Origin: Roseiarcus sp963748545
GTDB lineage: Bacteria > Pseudomonadota > Alphaproteobacteria > Rhizobiales > Beijerinckiaceae
DNA: 64,000 bases
Assembly (NCBI GenBank): GCA_963748545.1
Contig: CAVVJO010000054.1
Location: 1-64,000, forward strand
Direction: 5' to 3'
In this document: positions 55,238 through 64,000 of the stretch, one piece after another
Layout of the letters: each line of letters opens with the position of its first letter
How positions within the stretch are numbered: the stretch's first letter is position 1
The notes under the pieces: model-generated
Told to the model about the DNA's origin: nothing
Databases searched by the model: none
The model's input: the letters and a program-made list of their open reading frames with translations, nothing else
Program-made: the position numbers and the translations under genes

Positions 55238-56449
55238 TTACTCCGTCGCGCCGACCGGCGCGATGCGGGGCACGAGGTGGAGCGCATCGCCGTTCCAAGG
55301 ATGGGCGCGCGCGACCGCCTCGTCGAGTTCGATCCCGAGCCCTGGCTCGCTCGGGGGGATGACGTAGCCGTCCTCCCAGCGGATCGGCGTCTTCAGGATC
55401 GCGGCATGGAAGCCGTCCCAGCGCTCGATGCTTTCGAGGATCAGAAAATTGGGGATGCAGGCGGCGAGCTGGATGTTGGCCGCGCCGACCACGGGCCCGC
55501 AATAGAGGTGAGGGGCGATCTGGGCGTAGTGCGCCTCAGCCATCGCCGCGATCTTCTTGGCCTCGAGGATGCCGCCGACCCGGCCGAGGTTCGGCTGCAG
55601 GACGGAGGCCGCGCCGGTCTGAAGCACCCGCGCGAACTCGTATTTGGTGGTCAGCCGCTCGCCGGTCGCGATCGCCATCCGGCACTGAGCCGCCACCTTC
55701 GCCATCTCCTCCGGCGCCTCCGGGGGGGTCGGCTCCTCGAACCACAGCGGTTCGTAGGGCTCGATCCGGCGCGCCAGTCTCAGCGCGCCCGAGACGGTGA
55801 ACTGGCCGTGGGTTCCAAACAGGAGGTCCGACCTCGTCCCGAGCGCCTCGCGCAGGGTCTTGCAGAAGGCCTCGCTAAGCTCGAGCCGCTCGAGGCTCGG
55901 CTGGCGCGGATCGAACGTCGAGTAAGGACCGGCGGGATCGAACTTCACCGCGGTGAAGCCCTGCTTCAAGTATTTCAGCGCCCGCTCCGCAGCCGCGTGC
56001 GGCTTGGAATAGACCGGACTGTCGGAATAGGCGTGCGAGCCGGGTTCGTCCGGATAGAGATAGGTGTAGCTTCGAAGCCGCTCATGGACCTTGCCGCCCA
56101 GGAGTTCGTAGACCGGTTTTCCAACCGCCTTGCCGACGATGTCCCACAGCGCGATTTCGACGCCGCTGAGCACGCCCATCAGGGAGGCGTCCGGCCGGCC
56201 GGTATAGCCGCGCCCATAGACGTTGCGCCACAAAGCCTCGATGCGGAACGGATCGGCGCCGAGGACGTGGCGCTCAAAGACGTCGCGGATCATCGGGACG
56301 ATGGCCTCGGGAGCGAAGCTCGCGGCGTAGACCTCGCCGACCCCCTCGACGCCGCAGGCGGTCACGAGCTTGAGGAAAATGAAATAGCGTCCGCCGAAGG
56401 CCGGCGGCGGGTTGCCGACGACGAAGGTCTTGAGTTCCGCGACCTTCAT
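55238..56449 (-). CDS. Mandelate racemase/muconate lactonizing enzyme family protein
   Basis: 403-residue enolase-superfamily enzyme, probably a sugar-acid dehydratase. Visible are the capping-domain GRGYTGRPDASLMGVLSGVEIALWDIVGKA, FTAVKFDPAGPY, the metal-ligand Glu in WFEEPTPPE and in TGERLTTKYEF, and the His in APHLYCGP. The usual first metal-ligand Asp is not obvious: the strand reads LLFGTHGQFT. It is followed by an alcohol dehydrogenase gene transcribed just upstream in the same direction, suggesting one sugar or polyol pathway. Confidence 0.87.
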   Translation of the reverse strand: MKVAELKTFVVGNPPPAFGGRYFIFLKLVTACGVEGVGEVYAASFAPEAIVPMIRDVFERHVLGADPFRIEALWRNVYGRGYTGRPDASLMGVLSGVEIALWDIVGKAVGKPVYELLGGKVHERLRSYTYLYPDEPGSHAYSDSPVYSKPHAAAERALKYLKQGFTAVKFDPAGPYSTFDPRQPSLERLELSEAFCKTLREALGTRSDLLFGTHGQFTVSGALRLARRIEPYEPLWFEEPTPPEAPEEMAKVAAQCRMAIATGERLTTKYEFARVLQTGAASVLQPNLGRVGGILEAKKIAAMAEAHYAQIAPHLYCGPVVGAANIQLAACIPNFLILESIERWDGFHAAILKTPIRWEDGYVIPPSEPGLGIELDEAVARAHPWNGDALHLVPRIAPVGATE

Positions 56450-56464
56450 CGGCGCGCCTCCGCT

Positions 56465-57550
56465 TCAGAAAACAATGACGTTCCGCACCGCCTGGCCGGA
56501 TCGGGAGGAGGCGAGGGCGTCGTTGATCTGGTCCAAGGGATAGCGGCCGGTGATGAGTTCGTCGAGTTTCAGCCGACCGTCGCGATAGAGGGCGATGATC
56601 TTCGGCACGTCCACGGCCGGGCGGGCCGAGCCCATCTTCGAACCCAGTATCTTCTGCCCGTCGGCGGCGAGCCAGCCGGGGTCGATCGTCGCCGCGACGC
56701 CCGAGGGGGGCATGCCGACGAGCACTGTGGCTCCGTTGCGCTTCATCAGCGACACGCCCTGTTCCGCCGCGCCCTTGACGCCGACGGTGACGAACACCCA
56801 GTCGGCCTTGCGCCCCCCGGTAAGCGCCTTGACCCTGTCCTCGACGTTCTCCGTTTTGGCGTTGATCGTGTGCGTCGCGCCGAATTCGCGCGCGGCGGCG
56901 AGCTTCTTCGGCTCGACGTCAACGGCGATGATCGGAATGCAGCCGACGATCCGCGCGCCCTGGACTGCATTCAGCCCGACGCCGCCGCAGCCGATGATCA
57001 CGGCGCAGGAGCCGGCCTTGACGTCGGCGGTATTGAAGACGGCCCCGAGGCCGGTCATCACGCCGCAGGCGATCAGCGAGGCGACGTCGAGCCTCACATC
57101 CCGGGAGATCCTGACTGCCTGGGAGGCGTCCACGAGGATATGCTCGGCGAAGGCGCCGGTGCGCAGTCCGTGGACGAGGGGCAGCCCGTCGGCGTCGCGG
57201 AGCGGGGTCTGCCGGTCGAGCGGGAACACCTCTTCGCAGAAGACTGGAGCGCCCTCGGCGCAAGCGGGACAGAAACCGCAGTTGCGGATCAAAGTGGCGA
57301 CGACGGGGTCGCCGGGCTTGAGTCGCGTCACGCCAGGTCCGACCGCGTCGATCACGCCCGCGGCTTCATGGCCGTAGACTGCGGGCAGGTCGCCGCCCCA
57401 CGCGCCGTCAATATAGTGGATGTCGCTGTGACAGATGGCGCAGGCTGCGGTTCTGATCAGCACTTCGCCCGGCCCCGGCTCGGCGATCTCGATGTCTTCA
57501 ATCGAGAGTGGCGCCCCGAAGGACCGGCAGACGGCGGCTCTGACTTGCAT
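56465..57550 (-). CDS. Zinc-dependent alcohol dehydrogenase
   Basis: 361-residue medium-chain dehydrogenase. The catalytic zinc site is AICHSDIHYIDG and GHEAAGVI, and the structural zinc site is CGFCPACAEGAPVFC (four Cys). The coenzyme loop is IIGCGGVGLNAVQGARI. The family includes formaldehyde-glutathione and aryl alcohol dehydrogenases. ATG 57550 is preferred over 57601. It lies 15 bp upstream of the enolase-superfamily gene. Confidence 0.92.
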   Translation of the reverse strand: MQVRAAVCRSFGAPLSIEDIEIAEPGPGEVLIRTAACAICHSDIHYIDGAWGGDLPAVYGHEAAGVIDAVGPGVTRLKPGDPVVATLIRNCGFCPACAEGAPVFCEEVFPLDRQTPLRDADGLPLVHGLRTGAFAEHILVDASQAVRISRDVRLDVASLIACGVMTGLGAVFNTADVKAGSCAVIIGCGGVGLNAVQGARIVGCIPIIAVDVEPKKLAAAREFGATHTINAKTENVEDRVKALTGGRKADWVFVTVGVKGAAEQGVSLMKRNGATVLVGMPPSGVAATIDPGWLAADGQKILGSKMGSARPAVDVPKIIALYRDGRLKLDELITGRYPLDQINDALASSRSGQAVRNVIVF

Positions 57551-58141
57551 AACACCCCTGAAATTCTGTGGGAGACGTGCGTCTGAAACTTTCGCGGTCA
57601 ACGTGTAAGTTCAAGCGCACTCTTGATGCGGGGGGCATGCTTTTTTGAGGGGCGGTATCGGAGCCACGCGTCTTTCGCGGGTCTAACCGCGAGACGCTGA
57701 GCGCCCTGGACGGAGCGCGTCTACGGGACATCGCGTGGCATTCGGAGTTTGCAGAAGCCTACCGCGGGTCCTAACCCGCCTGTGGCATTGAGGGACTTGA
57801 GCCGTTTCTCAAAGTCTGCAGCTTCGCGTCGGCTCATGCAAGTCGATCTTTCACCAAGTCGATCAGGTCTTAAGACGTCCTAGGCCTTGCGTCCAATTTA
57901 CATTGATATCAATAAGCGCCTACTTTCTGCTTGCCTTCCATAGGCAAGTATCGCACGGCGAAACAAGCTGAATACACTATCGTTCACTTTCGCAGAGTCT
58001 TGGGAGGCAAGCCGAAATCGTTCGGGGCGAGCGGTCGCTCGGGGCGGCGCAACCTGAAGGGGACGATCATTGGGCCGCAAAGACTTCGCAGGGGAAGGGT
58101 AGCTCCCAGCAATCGTTGGTAACGTCTTTAACATAGGGGAA
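57551..58141. other. Long intergenic region upstream of the PEP-CTERM genes
   Basis: 591 bp without a supported gene. It contains a 12-bp palindrome ATTGATATCAAT (57902-57913), a possible operator, and a small GCGGGT/ACCCGC hairpin near 57763-57779. It must carry promoters for both divergent directions. Confidence 0.5.
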
Positions 58142-59068
58142 ATGACCACAATGGATGACCATCAAATGAGAAGTCGATCCGCACTCGAGGCGCGAAAGGG
58201 CGGCGCGCTCGCACTGGCCGCGATTTTGGCGCCCCTTCTGGCGTTCGGCGCCTCCGCCGCCCGCGCCGACGGGATCCCTGCCGGGGGGACGATTATCGGC
58301 GTTTTCTCCAACATCGTTACACAAGGCTATGTCACGCACTACCCGGCGCTGTCGTCGCCGCCGTACTACTATGACAACAGTTCGACTGCGGCCTACAGCG
58401 TCGGCAATAGCGCTGACACGACCCTAACCGGGTCCGGCATTCAGGCCACCGGAAGCAAGCTGCAATGGGGCGTTTCCACGAGCGGCGTCGCTCCCGAAGA
58501 CAGCTACAGCGAACTCATCTTCTTCGGAGGCCAAGTCCCGGCCGACATTCACCAACCGTTTCAGGCGGGCGTCATCACCTTCCTCAACGGAACGAGCGAC
58601 CTGGACACGCTGATCTTTGGCGCTGACCTTAGCTTCTATGTCAACAGCGTCAGCTCCGCGGATTATCTTGGCACCGATAAGATCATCATCACAACAACCA
58701 GCAACCTCAGCGCTGGATACCCGGGCGAACTCGCCCAGGACGCCGACTACATCAACATCTGCGGGAATGGCAGCAATGTCTGCGGAACCTCGATCGAGGC
58801 GTTCGAGGATTCCGAGGGCGGGACGGGAGTGACCGTCGACCTGACCGCGCAGATTGTCGGGGACCCCACGCTGAACATCACCGACGTGGCGCTGTCGCCA
58901 GGACAAGACCCGTCGACCAGCGGCGTGCTGGGCAGCGAGGGGCCGCTTGGATCGGCGATTCCCGAACCGGCGACCTGGACCATGTTGCTCCTGGGTTTTG
59001 TTGGGATTGGCTTTGCCGCCCGCCGCGTGGGGTCAGCGCGGTCGAGGCTATCGGAGCGGGCGCTGTAA
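58142..59068 (+). CDS. PEP-CTERM sorting domain-containing surface protein
   Basis: 308 residues: signal peptide (to about residue 42, ending ASAARADG), a beta-rich, Ser/Thr/Asn-rich extracellular part, and the C-terminal sorting signal IPEPATWTMLLLGFVGIGFAARR, recognised by exosortase. The middle (KLQWGVST...SELIFFGG) may be a choice-of-anchor domain; that is from memory. ATG 58142 has GGGGA upstream; ATG 58151 is also possible. Confidence 0.88.
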   Translation: MTTMDDHQMRSRSALEARKGGALALAAILAPLLAFGASAARADGIPAGGTIIGVFSNIVTQGYVTHYPALSSPPYYYDNSSTAAYSVGNSADTTLTGSGIQATGSKLQWGVSTSGVAPEDSYSELIFFGGQVPADIHQPFQAGVITFLNGTSDLDTLIFGADLSFYVNSVSSADYLGTDKIIITTTSNLSAGYPGELAQDADYINICGNGSNVCGTSIEAFEDSEGGTGVTVDLTAQIVGDPTLNITDVALSPGQDPSTSGVLGSEGPLGSAIPEPATWTMLLLGFVGIGFAARRVGSARSRLSERAL

Positions 59069-59242
59069 GGGGGGTGCACATCCGGGGGCCGCGGAAGCCT
59101 AGAGCGGTCGCCGCGCCTGCAATCCTTGTGTCCGCTTGGCCGCGAGGAAGCGAGACCGTGCGGCCGGTTGCGCCGTCCCGCTTCACGCGTCCTGTTTTTC
59201 ACGATTCGCTGCGTGATTACACTTGACTGGGGGTAACGAGCC

Positions 59243-60406
59243 ATGACGAAGCGGACGATTTGCAGGGTTGTGACGCCCATCGCTTGTCTCTCGGCAATTC
59301 TTTCCTTTTCGGGGCAGGCGCTAGCGAGCTCCGTTCTCGACCCGTCAAATTTCGCCTCGGAGGGCGTCCTCGATCTCGTGTCAGGCGCCTATACGGTCGA
59401 CACGAGTGGCGGCTCGGGCGGGCTTCCGGTGCTCAAAAACGCGATGGGTTCGGTTCTGGCGACAGGCGTGCTTTACAATCAGGGGAGTTCGTTCGATCCG
59501 AACATCGCCGTTCTCACGTTCTCCAATGTGACGATCGGGACCGGTGTGACGATCACGGTGACGGGAGCCAATCCCCTCGCTTTGCTGTCCAAGGGCTCGG
59601 AAGACATCGACGGCTCCATTCTGGCCAACGGCGCCGCAGGCGAAAACGGGGGACAGGGCGGCCTCGGCGGCGAGGGCGGCCCAGGCGGTGGCGCGGGCGG
59701 CGAGGGCGGGCTGTGGGGTTCGACCTACGTCGGCTCGCCGGGGCAGGGCCCTGGCGGAGGTCCGACGACGCTTGCGGGCTCTACGATCGACTCGTTCGGC
59801 GCTGGCGGCGCCTACGGCGGCGTCGGCACGAACGGGGCGTCATTTTCCTCCACGACTTACGGCGATCTCAACACCAATCTTCTCGCAGGGAGCGGCGGTA
59901 GCGGCGCGGGCGCCGACTTCATCGACACAAAGGGCGGGGGCGGCGGCGGCGCCGGCGGCGCAATCGAATTCAGCGCGGCGTCGGGAATTGTGCTCGGCGC
60001 CGACAGTCTGATCCAGGCCGACGGCGCCGACGGCGGGGTGGACGGCCTGTTCAATTATACCGGGGGTGGCGGTTCCGGCGGAGGCCTGTTGTTCGCCGCG
60101 CCTACGATCGCGGCCTACAGATACGACGGGATCCAGGCGACGAGCGGCTTCACCGGCGGCGGCGGCGGACGCATCCTGTTCTTGACGGACACTGCCGCGC
60201 TCGCTCCCGGCAGCAACAGCGGCGCCGCAAACGTCAGCGCGGCGCTCTATGGCAATCCGGGGACGATCGACTACGGCTATCTGCCGACAGGAGCGGTTCC
60301 TGAGCCGGGGACCTGGGCGATGATGCTCGCGGGACTTGTTGGGCTTGTTTTTGTCTCCTTTCGCGCAGACGCGACGCGATCCAGACGAATGGAGGGGGCG
60401 GCTTAG
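59243..60406 (+). CDS. Glycine-rich PEP-CTERM surface protein
   Basis: 387 residues: signal peptide (to QALAS), a long glycine-rich low-complexity region (about residues 130-310, runs such as GGQGGLGGEGGPGGGAGGEGG), and the C-terminal VPEPGTWAMMLAGLVGLVF followed by a basic tail. Probably an exported fibrous or matrix protein anchored or processed by exosortase. No exosortase gene is in the window. Confidence 0.9.
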   Translation: MTKRTICRVVTPIACLSAILSFSGQALASSVLDPSNFASEGVLDLVSGAYTVDTSGGSGGLPVLKNAMGSVLATGVLYNQGSSFDPNIAVLTFSNVTIGTGVTITVTGANPLALLSKGSEDIDGSILANGAAGENGGQGGLGGEGGPGGGAGGEGGLWGSTYVGSPGQGPGGGPTTLAGSTIDSFGAGGAYGGVGTNGASFSSTTYGDLNTNLLAGSGGSGAGADFIDTKGGGGGGAGGAIEFSAASGIVLGADSLIQADGADGGVDGLFNYTGGGGSGGGLLFAAPTIAAYRYDGIQATSGFTGGGGGRILFLTDTAALAPGSNSGAANVSAALYGNPGTIDYGYLPTGAVPEPGTWAMMLAGLVGLVFVSFRADATRSRRMEGAA

Positions 60407-60520
60407 ACGGTCGTTTCCATCTTGTTTGCGCCGCTCGGAAGGCGCCCCAGGAAAATCGAGCCGGGCGGTTCCGCGGCTCTTGCGCAGCGCGGACAAACGC
60501 GTTAAGGAACCCCACCGGGG

Positions 60521-60548
60521 TTGACGGCGCGATGCGACCCCGCATGAT
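60521..60548 (+). promoter_or_regulatory. Candidate promoter of the rplJ-rplL-rpoB operon
   Basis: TTGACG (60521-60526) is followed after 16 bp by CATGAT (60543-60548), a reasonable sigma-70 pair. It lies just after a 6-bp AACCCC/GGGGTT hairpin that could end the PEP-CTERM transcript. Confidence 0.45.
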
Positions 60549-60649
60549 CATACATGGCTACCGCCCTAGTTGGGCCCGATCTCGAAAGGGGCAGGCTTGA
60601 AGAGAGGCGGCGGATGGGCCGGAGGACGGAAGGGGAAACCCTTGCGTCC

Positions 60650-60929
60650 ATTCCGGCCATGTCCTGTCCGAGACTGCAGGCGCGGAACGCCCTTGGGTGG
60701 ACCGCTTAATTCCGTGACGGACCTTAGACAGGGTCTGACTTGGGGCCAGCATAGACGGGGAAGACCGAATTTTTCAACCGTGGGGAATTCCTTACGGCCG
60801 ATGCGGTTTGAACCATCTGTCCGGCGCTGGGTTCGCCCATCTCCGGGGACAGGCGCAAGTCGCCGCGAAGCGAGAATCGTCGAGATTTTCGCGTCGCGGC
60901 ATGTGCAACAGGCGGGCTTGAAGCCCGCC
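60650..60929 (+). promoter_or_regulatory. Leader of the L10 operon
   Basis: The segment from about 60650 has the CCTGTCCGAGACTGCAGG stem-loop (60663-60680) that I associate with alphaproteobacterial L10 leaders. It ends in a 7-bp hairpin GGCGGGC/GCCCGCC (60911-60929) just before the rplJ ribosome-binding site. Binding of L10(L12)4 for translational feedback is known for such leaders; the assignment here is inferred. Confidence 0.5.
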
Positions 60930-60945
60930 GACCGGAGACAGCACC

Positions 60946-61461
60946 GTGGATAGAGCGGAAAAGAAAGACGCTGTCGCGGCCCTTCACGACGTCTTCTCGA
61001 AAACGTCGGTCGTGGTCGTGGCGCACTATTCCGGCTTGACGGTCGCCCAGATGCAGCGTCTGCGCAAGCAGATGAAGGCCGCTGGGGCGTCCGTCCAGGT
61101 CGCCAAGAACCGCCTCGCCCAGATTGCTCTCGAAGGCACGGACGTCGCCTCGATCGGCCCCTTGCTGAAGGGACCTACCCTGATCGCCCATTCGGCCGAT
61201 CCGGTGGCGGCGGCCAAGGCAGCCGTGGCTTTCGCCAAGGATAACGAGAAATTCGTGCTCCTCGGCGGCGCCATGGGAAAAACGGCCCTCGACGTCAACG
61301 GAGTCAAGGCGCTTGCGACCTTGCCCTCCCTCGACGAGCTGCGCGCCAAACTCCTGGGGCTCCTCACCGCCCCGGCGACCAAGCTCGCCCAGCTCTCCAC
61401 CGCGCCCGCCGCCAAGCTCGCGCGGGTGGTCGGGGCCTATGCCGCCAAAGACGCAGCCTGA
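60946..61461 (+). CDS. rplJ: 50S ribosomal protein L10
   Basis: 171-residue stalk base protein (MDRAEKKDAVAALHDVF; VVVVAHYSGLTVAQMQRLRKQMKAAG; VAKNRLAQIAL), with the Ala/Lys-rich C-terminal helix that binds L7/L12 dimers. The start is GTG 60946 with GGAGA at 60933-60937. rplK and rplA, usually just upstream, are not here. Confidence 0.97.
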   Translation: MDRAEKKDAVAALHDVFSKTSVVVVAHYSGLTVAQMQRLRKQMKAAGASVQVAKNRLAQIALEGTDVASIGPLLKGPTLIAHSADPVAAAKAAVAFAKDNEKFVLLGGAMGKTALDVNGVKALATLPSLDELRAKLLGLLTAPATKLAQLSTAPAAKLARVVGAYAAKDAA

Positions 61462-61513
61462 CAGAGGCTCTTTGAAAACTCTCAGTTCGAACCCATATTA
61501 AGGAACACGCATC

Positions 61514-61897
61514 ATGGCCAATCTCGAAAAGATCGTCGACGAACTCTCCTCCCTGACGGTTCTCGAAGCCGCTGACCTCGCCAAACTCCTCGAAGCCAAG
61601 TGGGGCGTTTCCGCCGCCGCCGCGGTCGCGGTCGCCGCCGGTCCCGCCGCTGGCGGGGCCGCCGCTGCGGCTCCGGTCGAAGAGCAGACGGAGTTCACCG
61701 TCGTTCTTGCCGCCGTCGGCGACAAGAAAATCGAGGTCATTAAGGAAGTCCGCGCGATCACCGCGCTCGGCCTCAAGGAGGCCAAGGATCTCGTCGAAGG
61801 CGCGCCCAAGCCCGTCAAGGAAGGCGTCTCGAAGGACGAGGCCGAGAAGATCAAGGCCGCTCTGGAGAAGGTCGGCGCGAAGGTCGAGCTCAAGTAA
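61514..61897 (+). CDS. rplL: 50S ribosomal protein L7/L12
   Basis: 127-residue stalk protein: N-terminal dimerisation domain (LEKIVDELSSLTVLEAADLAKLLE), an Ala-rich hinge, and the C-terminal domain with KKIEVIKEVRAITALGLKEAKDLVEGAPK that contacts translation factors. A ribosome-binding AAGGAA lies at about 61499. Confidence 0.98.
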   Translation: MANLEKIVDELSSLTVLEAADLAKLLEAKWGVSAAAAVAVAAGPAAGGAAAAAPVEEQTEFTVVLAAVGDKKIEVIKEVRAITALGLKEAKDLVEGAPKPVKEGVSKDEAEKIKAALEKVGAKVELK

Positions 61898-61905
61898 TGA
61901 GCGGG

Positions 61906-61924
61906 CGAGCCCTGTGCGGGCTCG
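61906..61924 (+). terminator. Attenuator-like hairpin between rplL and rpoB
   Basis: 7-bp stem CGAGCCC/GGGCTCG (61906-61912, 61918-61924) ten bases past the rplL stop, with no T-tract. Partial termination between rplL and rpoB is known in enterobacteria; by analogy this may set the ratio of ribosomal protein to polymerase synthesis. Confidence 0.5.
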
Positions 61925-62125
61925 TCAGTCAAACAGTGGACGGTCCCGGGTCATTCGGCTCCGGGGCCGTTCCCGCGTTTTGAAGTTGGGTTTCATCGAA
62001 CCGTCGAGGGGCGCGGCGCGCGCCTCGACGGGAATTTGACGGGGCGATCGGTTCGCCCGGGCGGCTCTGGCGAGCGATCCTGAGCCGCAAGGATCGCCCG
62101 AAGGGCGTGAGCATTGAGGAACGAC

Positions 62126-64000
<1,875 letters not shown>

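Noticed and set aside
55277..57586. 769-codon plus-strand ORF
   Set aside because: It lies antisense to the enolase-superfamily and alcohol dehydrogenase genes, which have clear motifs. Its translation is rich in Arg, Asp and Gly with no domain; such long antisense frames are common at this GC content.
57902..57913. Second FNR box (TTGATATCAA)
   Set aside because: The four-base spacer between TTGAT and ATCAA is missing, so it does not match the FNR consensus; kept only as a palindrome.

Overview
The window is GC-rich chromosomal DNA from an alphaproteobacterium, most likely of the order Hyphomicrobiales (Rhizobiales). The evidence is the gene families rather than any search: a short-LID adenylate kinase, an LdtR/LdtP pair, UbiT-UbiU-UbiV, an ECF41 sigma factor and an alphaproteobacterial-type RpoB. 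PEP-CTERM surface proteins and an oxygen-independent ubiquinone set suggest an environmental, facultatively microaerobic organism. I cannot name the genus.

Layout. 1-4.9 kb: the end of the spc ribosomal operon (rpsE, rpmD, rplO, secY, adk), followed without gaps by a 3-hydroxyisobutyryl-CoA hydrolase-like gene and a small membrane protein. 5-7.1 kb: ldtR and its presumed target ldtP, an L,D-transpeptidase gene (frameshifted). 7.4-15.6 kb: potassium uptake (kup), polyphosphate kinase 2, a serine hydrolase, a MazE/AbrB-PIN toxin-antitoxin pair with its own inverted repeat, a YbaK-like gene broken by a stop codon, a DUF72 gene and an alkylguanine methyltransferase. 15.6-18.8 kb: an ECF41 sigma factor with its carboxymuconolactone decarboxylase partner and a perfect match to the ECF41 promoter, a truncated polysaccharide-export gene, a flavin/PNPOx-like gene, ybaK and a monooxygenase. 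18.8-26.2 kb: M29 aminopeptidase, SAM hydrolase, a TetR gene bracketed by two related palindromes with a GH13 enzyme downstream, and GNAT/AraC genes. 26.4-31.1 kb: isochorismatase, then ubiD divergent from ubiT-ubiU-ubiV around a perfect FNR/Anr box. 31.2-36.7 kb: a tightly overlapping branched-chain-amino-acid-type ABC transporter operon. 36.9-44 kb: tRNA-Pro(CGG), a MocR-MOSC-rubredoxin fusion, urtA, an aldehyde dehydrogenase and an NMT1-type binding protein. 44.2-49.7 kb: ada with a 2OG oxygenase, then a groEL with an aberrant tail followed by an AT-richer membrane-protein gene and a membrane-anchored 25-residue-repeat protein. 49.8-57.6 kb: a DODA-type dioxygenase, an apparently inserted hydrolase/regulator cassette ending in a fragment of the same dioxygenase gene, and sugar-acid/alcohol oxidoreductases. 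58.1-60.4 kb: two PEP-CTERM proteins. 60.5-64 kb: promoter, long leader, rplJ, rplL and the first 625 codons of rpoB.

Two themes recur. First, six genes contain frameshifts (seven in total) that are each explained by one extra base, and removing it restores a textbook family sequence. All are insertions, so sequence error is a serious alternative to pseudogenisation. Second, several regulatory sites can be read directly next to the genes they should control: the ECF41 promoter, the FNR box, two TetR-type operators, the toxin-antitoxin operator, and the rplO-secY and rplL-rpoB hairpins. The least explained locus is groEL plus its two membrane-protein neighbours at 46.2-49.7 kb. No CRISPR array, rRNA gene or intact insertion sequence was seen.
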